From Ceratodon purpureus (Eukaryota > Streptophyta > Bryopsida > Pseudoditrichales > Ditrichaceae), in contig CM026426.1 in assembly GCA_014871385.1 (NCBI GenBank), positions 38,085,776 through 38,149,775 of the forward strand: a stretch of 64,000 nt of DNA, in the 5' to 3' direction. The notes beneath the pieces were generated by a model that ran no database searches, had not been told where the DNA came from, and saw nothing but the letters and a program-made list of their open reading frames with translations. This document shows, one piece after another, positions 12,426 through 25,106 of this stretch. A program made the translations under genes and the position numbers. Position 1 is the stretch's first letter; the number at the start of each line of letters is the position of its first letter.

Positions 12426-12843
12426 ACTTGTATTGTAAATCTCAATCCTCTCTCTAGTTGCATGAACGCGCTCTCTACTTTTCCACGAGCCACCTATGCC
12501 TAACAGAATGGCATTCTGCATTTGACATCGATTTCTATTCTCATTTACAATGGACTTACAATGACGGCCGACGGCGCATTTCCAATTTAACAAATGCACC
12601 TCAAACAGGCATCTTTTGCTAGTAAGGCCTAATATAATTTGCATCATTATCATTCTACCTATCATGCACCAAGCATAATCCTTTACAACATTATTTATAC
12701 ATATACCAATATAAATAGTTCAAAGGAATCTTTAATTATCAGTAACTGTTGAAATTAACAGCTATTGCAATATCGTGCATTAACCTTTATGCATCGTCCC
12801 TTCTCATGTGAATTGTCCATGCTCACTATCACCTCCTCTCCTC

Positions 12844-15800
12844 ATGGCTTCCTCTTCTACTTTGCCTCCAATCCTCACTGCTACTGAAATTTCTTCTATT
12901 GGTTCCAATGCTCCCATCTGCATCCCCCCTGGCCTTGATGAATTGGCAGATATTACATCTCCATGGCTAGGAATTCGTTTTGGATACGATGCGTCTACTC
13001 TCTGGTTAGAGACAGAAGTTTTAGATTCTGTAACTCAGCAAGTTCAGTACTCCAAGGTCGTAGAGCCTTCCTCATTTAATTACAACGTCAAGATCTGGAA
13101 GCTCTGTCCTGGGAAGTACCGTCTGTATGGTTTGACCAAGTCTGTCATGAATGCCTCTACAGTTCTCCTAACTCCTCGTAATTCCTCTACTCTCTCCACC
13201 GTGGTTCCGATGACTGCTCGTGTCAAGGTTGAGCCAGGAACTCGCGTCAGTATAGATATTTCAGATTCGTCCGATGATGAGATTAAGTCTTCCCTTGAGG
13301 CTCGTCCCGCCTCGTCAAAGCTCCCTTCTCCTTCGTTTTCTTCTCTACACTCGCGTAGGTCAACCCAATCTCCCTTACCCTCTCCACAATCAACAAAACA
13401 GAAAACCATTCTTCCGTCTCTTCTTGCTCTCTCTAGTATGATTGGTAGTAAGAACATCCTAAAAAAAAATAAACATTAGATCCATCCGTACTGTAACAAC
13501 ATCTTTCCTACCCCCGTCATTCAATGGCGACATACTCTTCATTCTTCGTCCTGCTTCTTCATAGACATCCCAGAGGACTGCGAAGTCCTTGGACGGCATG
13601 GACAAACAATACAATGGTCACATTTGGACTAGAACTATGACCACCAACATTAGCAACACACTAGGGTTGACATTCAGATAGTCGCACTGTGTAGGGCATC
13701 TAGAATGCCACAACCCTCAGTACAATTTCTTGCAACGTCTTGACCGTGCGCATGGAGTGAACGAGTTGGAATTCGAATGCGTCACCAAAGACCTATTTCC
13801 TGTGGGGGAGGCGCCTCCATCTGCATCAACTCTGCTCTGTAAGATCTGCAAAGAACCTCCTATCTGTGTGAGTCTCTGTAGTGCCAAAATCTTCTACATT
13901 TTTGGTGAGGACAGTCAAGAGCGTGCCTGTGCGCATATTGGTACTCACGAACAGTCGGTGAAAGTCGGAGACTATAGATGCTTCCAAGCAAAGGTAGATG
14001 AGTTGATAGAGGAACATGTTGGACTTACCCCTGGCGCTACCATCTCAAAGATAGTGCTAGAAACCAGTAAGGACCTTCTTGGTAATTTCTTTCTTCGTGA
14101 CGAAGAAGAGCCACAGACTTCTCCCCTCTCTATCCATGACCTCTCTTTGAACAATGTAGAGAGTTGAACTTGCTTGCATTACGGAACCGTATCTACAGTT
14201 TCAAAATGTTACGGAGATATGGCGTCATAGATGGAATCACGAAACTCAGAGGACTTAGTAATTGGGCCTACGTCCAGAAGAATATCTTTCCCAGCCAAGG
14301 CGACGACGCAGATAAAGTCTTCATATTCAAGATGTCAAAGGTCGGTCCTCGAAGTGGTGTTGATCTAGTCCGCCGTATGCAGCCTGGTGGCTCCCTCTCT
14401 CAAGCCAGGATGATGTTTGACCATGTCAAACGGGTGAAACCTTGGCCCATGATGGAATGCCACGTGTACGACTCTACTTATCAACGCATACTAACTATTG
14501 CTTGCTGTGAATTCCAATCTGAAGACACAGAAGCACAATCTCAACTACGTTATGGCAAGGCACGGAATACCAATGCCCCGATTTCAAGGTTTCATGGCTA
14601 ATAGTGCGCAGGCCAATTGGAACGCCGTGCGCATTGTTTATGGTTCTGGTGACCCCGGTGTCCCGATGGAGGGCCAAGAGAGAACATGCTACTTTCATTG
14701 GACGCAGTCACTAGAGACTCATACCAAGAAGTATATTATTCACAACTTGCAGGACCAGCACAAGGTTTTGTGCAAGCAATATAAAGATGCACTTACCATA
14801 GATGGAGCAGAGACACGTTACTTGGCGATCAGGGCTTCGTGGTCATCCTTGAATGCTACAACAGAAACTGGACTCTACCATCTTGGCCACTGGCTAGCAT
14901 ATTGGCATTATCGTTACAGGCAGTGGGGTGGATTCATGGAACTGGTTAGTTCCATCCTTACTGTAAAAATACTTTATCTTTAAACTTTTACCATTTTAGT
15001 TTTATTTTTAATATTTCTCATGAATTATAAGAAAATAAACATTCTATGTTTAGGAGAGGGTTGCGGTACCGTAGGCCTCTCCCATGGGGTGAGATTAAAA
15101 TTTCATTGATTTCTTGCTCGTCGTTTTATTTGCAGGAGACCAAATATTTTGTCGAAGAGTTGGCTGAGATGCCGTCATGTAACCTTGCCAATTCTATTCA
15201 CAACAAATGGTTACAAGCTTCTGGAAACAATGGTGGGGACTTGTATGTGGCAGCTGTCGATGATTATGTACGAGCATTTCTCAAAGTTGTTGCGTACTAT
15301 CAGTACACTAAAGGTGGAATGGGTGGATTTGGCCTATCTAGAGAAGAACTTAGGCTTCGTAGTGCTCAACGTCGTGCTCAATGGAACGGTGATCCTTCGG
15401 CACTCAGTAAGGCGGTGACAGAGTTCCCAGGAGCAGAAGAATTCTGTACTCGTGATGCGCACTTAGAGGGAGCAGAAGTATTTGGTACGGGGAAACGTAA
15501 AGCCAATGTTCCAACCGGAGCTGTAGAGGAAACTCATAGACCGGACACCATGAATTTCTCACGTCCTCGAATTGGAAGAAGGGTTACCCGTGCTTGTGGT
15601 GGAATCTTGACTACCATCTAAGAAGACGATGAAGTTGAGATAAACCCTGTTCAACCTTTGACCTCTATTCCGTCCGAAATTTAGCGCGTGACAGCTGTGC
15701 AGGAGACTTTTGTGGATGTAAAGCAATGGCACATTGCTCGGCTAGACTACAACTCGGCCAAGTCCTGTCGGGCTCATATGGCAGTGACAAAGAAGAAGTG

Positions 15801-16098
15801 TGAATTGCGCATAGTCTAGAACGGGGAGTCCACCCCTGCTCCAGCGTACACCGGCATATGGATGCCTCCTCAAAATGGTCAACGCAAGAAGGTGGAAGAA
15901 TTTTATTTTTTCCCCGACGATATTGAGAGGTGTGTGAAGGGTACTCGTCGGAAGTGGGTTAAGCCATTCTCATTAACTCAATCTAGACCTCCCCTCCCAA
16001 CAATCTGGCCCGTGAAGATAGGGACCAATCTGACTCGTTCAGAAAGGGACCACTCCGCCGCATCACAAACGTTAGTTCCAAGATACGAGGAACATTGA
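12844..16098 (+). pseudogene. Decayed transposase of a large DNA transposon, Mutator-like with Cys/His DNA-binding domains
   Basis: The frame can be followed from ATG 12844 (MASSSTLPPILTATEISSIG) to TGA 16098, with shifts near 13460 (A run), 14160 and 14550, and stops near 13540, 13680, 15620, 15683 and 15820. In order I see a Ser/Pro-rich N-terminal region of about 210 residues; a Cys/His module (CVGHLECHNPQYNFLQR); a GCM/WRKY-like module (CKIC ... RACAHIGTHEQSVKVGDYRC); a DDE core with VYDSTYQRILTIACCEFQSE and GFMANSAQANWNAVRIVYG; and CYFHW, matching a C-x2-H signature. An intron of 191 bp (14945-15135, in phase) precedes the C-terminal part (NLANSIHNKWLQASGNNGGD). MULE-type transposases have this order. 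The residue aligned to the second acid is N rather than D. No TIRs were found by eye, so element ends are unknown. Confidence 0.6.
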
Positions 16099-16420
16099 TT
16101 CAGCTCGGGCGATGCAAGCAAAAATCTTGAAGATTACCTTACTACCGCATCCTGGTATTGGATGCATTATTGGATGCATCCTAGTATTGGAGTCGGACTC
16201 ATAGGCAGTATATCAGCTATCAATTGGTACATTCCCTCATTGCACCTGTCCAGTCTTCAAAAGCACGATTGCTAAGTTAGGGCGTAGAGGAGAACCTTAC
16301 AGACCTTGCAAGCACCTGTACTACGTTTTTGTGTTAGTGTGTCATTCTGAAGCAGATGTAGACCTCTTCATCCATGCATCTACCCTCACTTTCAACGAGG
16401 TGAAAATGATCATGGAGAGG

Positions 16421-17400
16421 GGAATCCTAGACCTCCTCTCAGAATAGATGTGACTTCACATAAATATAGATAATTTATAGAATAGATGAGATAGTACATT
16501 ACATATTGATTACTCATATAATCTCGTGGTTTATACAATATGTAATATTGTTCCACAGCATTGTGTAAATCAATATAATAGTCACTACTATCATAACAAT
16601 GCATACGCCATAGCAAACATCTCAATCCCTCTGACACTCAGACTCAGGTCTTCAGAACGTGAAAAGTCCTCACAGCAAACTCTGCACTCCGAGATCCATT
16701 TTCCTGTTTCTTACTGTAAAGGACACCTCGTCCAACTCTTGTCCATCTCAAACCAGCAATTTGGGCCATCCGATATGATCACAGACAGCAATTGAACAAT
16801 TGGATTCACGTCGGAGGTGGAGGTTATGGGATACGGAATGAGGGACTTCGTCATGATATTGACCATCTTGATGGTACAGGCCACTGTCCACCGCCATTCT
16901 CCATCACCAACACGAAGGCGTCTGATGTGCCTAAACGACGGAATTACCACGCCTCGTTTCTTGGCGCGCTCCACCTCCACTAGCCATGGCCGCAGCTCCT
17001 CATAACTTGCGGGTGCCTCTGGGGCTAAATCCACAGCCGCCCTTATCCTCCTTGACATCCGATTACGCACCTTTGGCATTTCTCCCGACGCTCTCTTGTT
17101 AGCCCTGAACCGATTCAAGCTACCTCAGAATGAACTTTGCCTATCGTTCTATTGCAACTCTCGACACAGCGTGGATTGACACAGCCCGCGCCAGTATGCT
17201 AAGTCGTCACTTCAAAGCCCACAGAAAATCCAAAAACTAGATGTAGATAGGAATCATAGACCTCCTCTCAGAAAATCCAAAATCGGGCTGTAGATAGAAA
17301 TCTTAGACCTCGTCTCGGAATAGATGAACTTTACATTACCTATAGATTATTCGTATAATCATATAGTTCACATGTTTAGAAAATCTGAAATCTGAAACCA
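16421..17400. repeat. Repeated segment (AATC-TAGACCTCCTCTCAGAA...) flanking a 0.7-kb unit
   Basis: A motif close to AATCNTAGACCTCCTCTCAG followed by AATAGATG and a TATAATCTCGTGGTT/TATAATCATATAGTT tail occurs at about 16424-16535, at 17250-17275 (partial) and at 17290-17375. The copies are direct and bracket the minus-strand frame at 16711-17118. They could be remnants of terminal sequences of an element or a local duplication. The identity is not recognised. Confidence 0.5.
16711..17118 (-). CDS. Hypothetical minus-strand frame, possibly a TE remnant
   Basis: A 135-codon frame begins MNRFRANKRASGEMPKVRNR and continues with Arg-rich, ordered-looking sequence (RPWLVEVERAKKRGVVIPSF, then GDGEWRWTVACTIKMVN). 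Base and amino-acid composition look coding. It is bracketed by copies of a direct repeat (16.42 and 17.25-17.37 kb), which favours an element remnant. No homologous family is recognised. Confidence 0.3.
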   Translation of the reverse strand: MNRFRANKRASGEMPKVRNRMSRRIRAAVDLAPEAPASYEELRPWLVEVERAKKRGVVIPSFRHIRRLRVGDGEWRWTVACTIKMVNIMTKSLIPYPITSTSDVNPIVQLLSVIISDGPNCWFEMDKSWTRCPLQ

Positions 17401-18489
17401 ATGTAATTAAATATAATACTAAAATCTATGACTAGGTCATTTCTCTCTATGTCGTATTAATTCATGTAAAGAGTTTCTATATAGCCTTCACCGAATTCCT
17501 CATTTTCACCCTTAAAACCACGGATTTGGGTAAGAAATTCCACGGTAATAGGTACCATAATATTTGAATATTCTGTCTAATTTCATCATATCCATGAGAA
17601 TATTCCAGGAATCAAATTTTAAAATGTATTTTTAGTAAAATACTGACTGAAAATGTACCCTCACCGCTCTTGGATCTGACATTCTACGCTCTACGCACAC
17701 ACTCGAGTAACGTCCAGATTCTCATCAGCATGTTGTTATGACCTCTTACCCCGATCCTCTCTCTCCACTTGAGCCTTCCCTTGACGAACTGTCTTCGCAG
17801 CCTCCGTCGCATTTGTGGGAAAGGACGTCCTTCGGATTTGCCGGTGGTAGACCTCGCGCGTCCACCCCGTTCCTTCGTGATTCTCCATCGACGCGCATTG
17901 TGCTCCCGTCAAGCAAGATGTGCATTAGTACAGTTTAGGGAGTCGCACGGCCCCAGTTTCGTCGCGATGGGCGGAGAGATGCTCATATCAGACGGTCTCC
18001 CTAGCCCTAATCTGAGATTTGCATCTTCACGTCGAGACCTACATCAAGAAGTAAAGCAGAAAACGTTCCGACAACGTTGGACAATCGCAAAAATCCAAGT
18101 AATCGCCATGTTCATGTTTCGGAAAAGACACTAATCGTCGGAGGAGCTTAAACACCCTCGAAACACTATTCGGAAATGAACTAAGCTCGTGACACAAAGA
18201 ATGCACACTCACAGTGAGGCTGACATCATTGTGGGCCATGGTCATTGCCATGGCATGCAATGGGATGGATGGTATGGGCGGGTTAGTGTCTCGGCGGGAA
18301 GTTATTGTAACACTGGTTAGTGTTCCAATGGTTGGGGAAGTTACCGAGTTCAGGAGTTACCATGTTACCACGGCGGCGGTGGCGGCTAGGGGTGAAAGTC
18401 GCGGCTGCCGCAGCCGCAGGTGCGCGCCAGCTAGGCTCACTACAGGGGATTTAGCCTTCTCCCGTGAGGCATAGGCATGGCGCAGAGAA
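17401..18489. other. Intergenic stretch without a recognised gene
   Basis: Short plus-strand frames at 17738-18134 and 18214-18474 have no convincing composition or splice context. A short GC-rich segment (CGGCGGCGGTGGCGGC, 18372-18388) lies just before the inverted-repeat element. Nothing else can be supported. Confidence 0.3.
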
Positions 18490-18893
18490 ATTACTTCTAT
18501 CACCAGGAGAGTTATTTGTAAAGTCAAGAAAAGTTTCAAGAAGATACCCCTCTTTTGATTTATTGTACTACTATTTGTTCACTCTAAATAGTTAGTAGAT
18601 ATGAAAGAGCTTGGTGGTCTTACAATTATAATATTTATTATGATAAAAGAGCTTGGTGGTCTCTAAACACAAGTTAGAAGCTTTTTAGCCACCTTTTAGA
18701 AGCAAAAAGTAGAGGTCATGTTGTACCAAGAATCCTAGTCGCATTTTTCCTCTGTGAACTGATTATAGAAATTTAACGCTATTAAGGGCTGATTTAATTA
18801 TTTAAATTGGAGAAGAGAAGGTATCTTTTTCAAAACAAAGGTTATCTTTACAAATAACTCTACTGTGTGTTTTTTTGAAGTGATAGAAGTAAT
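18490..18893. mobile_element. Small inverted-repeat (MITE-like) element
   Basis: The left end reads ATTACTTCTATCAC and, 8 nt further in, GTTATTTGTAAAG (18511-18523). The right end has the reverse complements CTTTACAAATAAC (18846-18858) and GTGATAGAAGTAAT (18880-18893). AAGATAC near 18541 pairs with GTATCTTTTT near 18820. The arms are therefore imperfect inverted repeats of 60-75 bp around about 270 bp of AT-rich, non-coding sequence. Inside, AAGAGCTTGGTGGTCT is repeated directly 43 bp apart (about 18606 and 18649). No clear target duplication was found, so the superfamily stays open. Confidence 0.65.
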
Positions 18894-21800
18894 AACAACG
18901 GTTGAGATTATAAAAATGACCTCAACATTCTTATGTCGTTTCTGTCTAATTCACATCGATAGTGCATTCATTTTGATTTTCTTATAATTTTGGTGTGAAC
19001 ATGGATGTGAATATTCTTGGACATTGTGAAATTAGTACATTACATTGTACGGCATGAACGGTCCCAAAATTGTGGTCATATGTTTGTGGAGGAGGACATA
19101 AGTCACACACTTATTCTTCGTTAATATTCAGGAATAGAAATAATCAAAATCAAATTACAGAGAACCGAACCATAATTATTTAATAAAAACTTATATCCTT
19201 AATATAAGGTATTTGCAGTAACCAAAATTAAAACCCAAGTCCAGGTGACAAATATTTTTCAAGGCTCCCAACAGTTAACATAAATCTTTTTAACTAGAAG
19301 TGCATTCTTAATTTTTATTTTTTGTTTTTTGTTATTTATCATGAAATTCTAAAAAAAATAAGTAATGGTCGATGTCTCACGGAATTAAAATTAATATTCA
19401 TATAATGCAGAGTTTGAAACTATATTTGAGGAGTACTAGACAACGACTGAAAGATTACCAATCAAAGAACGGTTGTTTATGATGAAAGAATTCAGTTTAA
19501 TATTCCATAAATGAATACAAATAATCCAAAAATAGAAACTATTAATCAATGGATGTGCTCTATATATTTTTTGATAACAATGAATCTTCCAAACAAAACA
19601 AAGAACGTAAAAAAAACAAAAGTGGATTCATGCGGTATTTGATTAAAACATATAATATTGAAAAAAAGCCAAAATATCATAAACATGATATGAATTTATA
19701 AAATCTAATATATACGGAGAAAAGTATGATAGATCTCAAATTCATATACCAAAATTATATACAATCATCAGAGTTTAATAGTAATGATGTGTAATGAAAA
19801 TTGAATAATAATGAAAAGAAAATAATCAATTTTAAAACAATTTTATAAAAAAAGGCTTGCCATGAATTATAGTTCTTTGCAGACTAGACCAGCCACTATA
19901 TGAGCTGGTATCAATAAAATGAAGTATTAATTAATAATGAATATTAACATAAAGAAAATAAAAAAATAAAACAAATGGAACGCGAACGATGAAACTGATA
20001 TTAATTAAAGAGTAATAGTTTCAATATACAAGCTTCTTGTTTTGCGATTTCATCTTAGTAGCATGTACTAAATTTTAAAATGTATTGTAGATCAAAAATC
20101 AAAAATTCAAATCCAAAATGAAGAGAATAAGCGAAAAAAGAGAACATATTAAATCATTATTATAACATTTAAAAAAAAAATTGTACATGTACTAAATTTT
20201 AAAATGTATTGTAATATTGATGAAACAATCATTAAAAATTTAACACTTATTAAAATAGAAATATAGATAAATTTACTTTTTTATTTGACTTATAAAGGAA
20301 AACAAATTCACTGAATTTATTGCATTAATACTGAAATTTGGAAATTTACAATGGCCACTGAATTGCTTTCATTTTATCTATACTCACTCCCGGTAATACT
20401 TGTTTATCCTTCATGGCTTGAAAATATGCAAATGTTAAGAAATCATTGATAAAAATGATTAATCCACAATATTTGGTTGGAAATGTTCAGTAATGGTTTA
20501 GATCTTGGAAGGTATCCTTCATGACTACATCAAATCATCCGATTTGGGTCTTAAAATGTCAATTATTTGCAAAAGTAAACAACCACAAATACGAGGATGA
20601 TGTGGTCTTTTAATTCACAACAACTACAAGTATACTTATTAATAGAGTAGTGCAATAGATTGCACAACAAAGAGCCATGATTCTTAAAATATTTTAATTC
20701 TATTATAGATATAGCGGATGATGATCAAAACAAGGAAAAGCGGAAGCTGGGGGCGCATTGCGGAGTCTGGGAAGAGAGTAGTGATTGCTCTTTTGGAATT
20801 ATAGAAGAAGAATCCGCTCTGTCGCTCATCTCCCCATGGTAAACCAACAGCCTACAGTCATCTACTTGTGGTTTAAGTCGTGCAAGAAGGATGTGCATAC
20901 ATGCCTATCATCCCGGTTCAAAAAATTTGTGTCCTAACAAAACTTGCAGGAACTTCCTCGCACTTCGTTATTGTTTTTGATCAAGTAAACCTCAAATTCT
21001 ACATACATGTATTATTACGTTCAATCTCATTAGTATTTTTTTTAAGTGTTAATAGATAACAATTGCATTTTGTCTGTGAAAATGTAATATGAATGTATTA
21101 TGTATAAAAAGGTTTTGTAAAGTATAATACTACATAGTCTATTTAGTCTTGTAAATGTTCGTAATCAAACTAAAACTTGCTGAATTCTTGACTCTACGGA
21201 CTCGTGCTGCAACTTATTAATACCGTGGAACCTTGAAAGGATGTAATTTAGGGCTCTCAAATTTTATGTTTTAAAACAATATATCTCTTTTAAGAAGTCA
21301 ATAATTGGGAGGAATTTCGTTACTTCTCACTTATATAAGAGCAAAATTTTACCTCTACATTTGTGCATTCAAATAATTTCAAGTTATCTTGTTTTATGTA
21401 ATTAGTTATGCAGATAATATTGGAAAAAATGAATATGACATATAATACAAGGCATTTTAATTTATTTTTTTAAACTTAGTCTAGAAGGGTAGAGCTTAGT
21501 CTGTAATGTATAGTTTGAAAGGTTCTTCTAATTGTGAAACATGTGTACCGAATTATTAATATCTGAATTTTGTACCGAAATTGTAAAAAATTGGGCTATA
21601 AGGAAGATCATGAATACGATATTGTTCATGGTTCTATTGCACAAGGGACAATAATTTGAGGAGAATTCTAATATTGCACATGAACTTGAGAAGCATCCAG
21701 AAATCTACCAAATCTTGTTCACTTGAAAGTGTTGCATTTATTTTGATAACAGAACAGACGACGCTAGACTTTGGATGGGCCAACGATATCAATGAGTTGA

Positions 21801-24374
21801 GGCAAGGTTTTGCTTTAGGCACACACTTCCCTAAGATAAAGGTTTGTTCTCCGTCTTGGAATGAGTGTATTAATTGTGCTAAGATCGTTTGATTGTTTCA
21901 GATACTTCTGATTATAGATGATGATTGTAAATCACTAACATCTCTTTTATGGTTTTATAATATAAAGGAAACACTATTAAAATATCAAAAAATAATGAAA
22001 CACTAACAAAAATTTCCACTAACAAAAGAAATGAAGGTGTTTAAAAGCCTATAGGAAGAGGAGGTAGATAATCGACTTTTCCATGAATTCATTCATCATG
22101 ATCACATTGCTATGGTGGATACTGATTACACACTTCTCTAACTATTTGTAATAGAATGTTTGATTTGGACATTGAACTGAGGTTATTTGGTTTGCAATTA
22201 TGTTCGTGCAAAGAGATTGGTCAAAGTTCAGAAACAAACATCCAGTACCCGCCAGGAATGCCATTCATATATAAATTTAATATCATATATTACATATAAT
22301 AATAATGATATACATATGAATGTCAAATCATTGTTTTCAATATGGAATTAAATTAATAAAATTCGTTTTCGAAATTGCTTCTCATTTTGTCTTCATTTCT
22401 TCCACAATTTCTTCCTCATTTGCCTCTTCATTTTTCCTCTATGCTTTCTTCCAATTCTCCCTCAATTTCTTGGACTATTTCTATTAAACTATTCCTCCTC
22501 AATTTCCTCCTCAATTTCTTCTTCAAATTCTTCCTCACTCTCTTCCTTATTTTCTTTCTCATTTTCTTCATCAATTTTTTCACCAATACAAAGATGAATA
22601 TTTATCATTTTTCTTTTTAAATTTTTATTATTACAAAAACGTAGAGAGAATTGTTTAAATCTAAATTAATGAATTTTAGTTTGGGGGTAATTGTGTGTAG
22701 ATGGGTCATTTGAAGCTAAAATAGGACATATTGTACAATGTCTTGGGGGGAATGTGTATTGCTTCAAAACTGTGTTGAGAGAAGTCCCAAATTCTTCAAT
22801 CACTTATAGTTGATGCCAGAGTATGAAGAGATCGCTTCTCTGTTTTGCGGATTCTTGTGCCGAAATGAGGTAATGATCGGTTACCTTTTTCAGCTAAAGA
22901 AAACAAACTTGGCTATTTGTTTGATGCATGCTCCATAATGGGCTCTAAATTAAACAGACAGTTTTAGGCACCAAAAATGAAAAATACCTTCATAGTCATC
23001 CTCATAAATTACCCAGAAATTTTGCAATTACTCTATAAGTTGTCGTAAAATTCTTAATGGCATGTAATTTTATTCAATATATAATGTTTTATTTTAATTA
23101 TTTATTTCCTTTTAATTCATTAATCCGTTCTTCCATTTTTTTTTTTTCAGTACTTAAATTTTTTCTTCTAATTTTTTTTCAGTTTTTTAATACTTAATTA
23201 CTCATATTTGAGTAAAATAAAAAAATTTGAAACATACATTAAAACAACTTTTGTTGAACATAGTAATGAATTTGAAGTGGTGGATGAAGATTGTGATATT
23301 AGTCGTAGAAGAAAATACAGCTCTGGTATAGTTTCATCTCAAAGCAAGGGTCCATGATGTTCTTCTGTGATAAATCCAAGTACGTCATAAGCCTCAACAT
23401 AACAAATGAAATGAATATTTTGTTTCATTTTCCAAATCCTTTTCCAATTACGTTTCTAACAACAACTCTTGACGAATATTAACCCTTAAAGGACAAAGTG
23501 GCAAAATTGGGCGTTTTTAGAGTTTGGTTATATACCTGTGACTTCTATTTAAGTCGAGATTTTTTGAAATTATTTGTGAACGTATGCCGTAACCAGGACT
23601 TTGAGGGAATCTATTTTTTTTTTCAATCAGACATTTATAAAAATTGTTATGGTATCTGAAGTGAAGAAAGCTGTTTGAGGGGCAATTTGGACAGCCATGC
23701 TAAATATATCAATTACCTCTGAGAATAATTCTATAAATACTTCATGATGTCATCTTTTAAGTTTCAAAAAAATAAAAACGACTTTGAGTGCATAATGTTC
23801 AGTATACAAAATATCAAAGTTTTCTCGCAGTTTTGGGCAGTGTACTAAAAAAAACTTCTTCATTCCTTCATAAAAGTTAAAGAAAATATTATTTTAGTTT
23901 TTTTCTTTTTTTCACTTAAAATACCAACATCAATCTTTACATTGACCATTTGGATTGGGATTTTATAACATAATGGAATTTCTAGGAAAAAAATAAGATT
24001 TAGCGCTCTTGTATATTCAACTTTATAAAAATATTGTTTCAACATGCTACACTTGTCTTTTGTGTGTAATGCTTTTTATAAAATCAGATTTTTACTTCTC
24101 TTTGTCATGCACCAAAACCGCCAAAATCCATAATGTAAAAAACCTAAGGAAAAAAAAGTTAGAGTCTGTCTTTATAGTCAAAAATTGTGTCAAAAAAGTT
24201 TGTTTTTAAATTTCAATCGCGAAAATCTTCTAATCTCTATGGTCGATTATAATGAAAGTTATTGAGCTATCTACTTCAATAATCTAGATGAAGATCTTAT
24301 GGTTAGGATTAGAAAATAATGATTAGTCATTCATGGTTTGTACATTGGAAATGGCAGTTTTGAAGCGTTTTTAG
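18894..24374. other. Long AT-rich non-coding stretch
   Basis: No frame here looks coding. The word GTACTAAATTTTAAAATGTA occurs at about 20066 and 20191, evidence of small local duplication. Stretches at about 23440-23900 resemble in style, though not clearly in sequence, the AT-rich DNA at 45.2-46.0 kb (GGCAGTTTTGGGCA words in both). No TE proteins, tRNA or rRNA were recognised. Confidence 0.4.
22378..22600. repeat. CT-rich low-complexity tract, degenerate 12-mer
   Basis: Repeated words such as CTCAATTTCTTCCTC and TCATTTTCTTC make up about 220 bp. On the minus strand this would read as Glu-rich repeats (EEIEEE type). The plus-strand 81-codon frame through it is an artefact of composition. 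It may descend from a Glu-rich coding repeat or be a simple microsatellite. Confidence 0.6.
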
Positions 24375-25106
24375 GTGAAACATCGTAAAGGAATTTTAGG
24401 GGTTAACAATCCTCCACGTCAAATTTGTGGTCTAGATTGCAAGAGGGCGGTACTTGAAGAGGTGTCGGTTGGAGGTGGGGCAAGGTTTTGTAAGCCTATT
24501 ATCGAGCACAATAATATAGTGGTTGAGCAACAGGGAAGCAGTGCATCTAATGCATTTTGAAGAGCTGTCACTAGATCGGAGGGTGTGGTCAGAGAAGATT
24601 TGGGAGTAAGCGCCTTCTCCAAGTCTTCCAACCGTTCTTGTAGCATTAGAATTTTACAAGGGGCTTGCAGTGACACTCAGAATCTTTTAAAGACACTATT
24701 TTTGCCGCACGGAGAGACTTTAATTTCACCATATGATTGTTAGCTTCGTACTTATATTCATTTCTCATACTATAGTTTACAAAATTTAGCTACACTAGAA
24801 TAATCAATTTCCAAGAGTTATGCATGATTTACCCAGCATTGTATGAATTATAAATACTAAAAGAATTTTTTATACACTATTAATTCGGAATGGAACGATA
24901 ATTAAATAATACATGACACAAATAATATGACTAAACATATTATAAATTTGAACTCGAGGATTTATATGTTACTGTTATTAAATAAACAAGTCCCTTTTTT
25001 TTTCATGTCCTTTTAGTAAATTTTTAGTATAGTTTGTGCAGTATATTAAACTATCTTTCAATCCGCGTCGGCGTCTGCTAAATTCTTGGAGCAGTAAGTA
25101 ATTATA
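24375..25106. other. Short higher-GC island, possible TE remnant, then AT-rich spacer
   Basis: Between 24375 and 24680 the GC content rises against its surroundings, and the minus strand reads a helical, gag-like stretch (MLQERLEDLEKALTPKSS). I could not match it to any family. From 24700 to 25106 the DNA is AT-rich spacer. A direct repeat, AGTAAGTAATTATATCA, lies just downstream of the next gene (25093-25125). Confidence 0.25.

Noticed and set aside
22375..22620. 81-codon hydrophobic ORF
   Set aside because: It is the translation of a CT-rich simple repeat.
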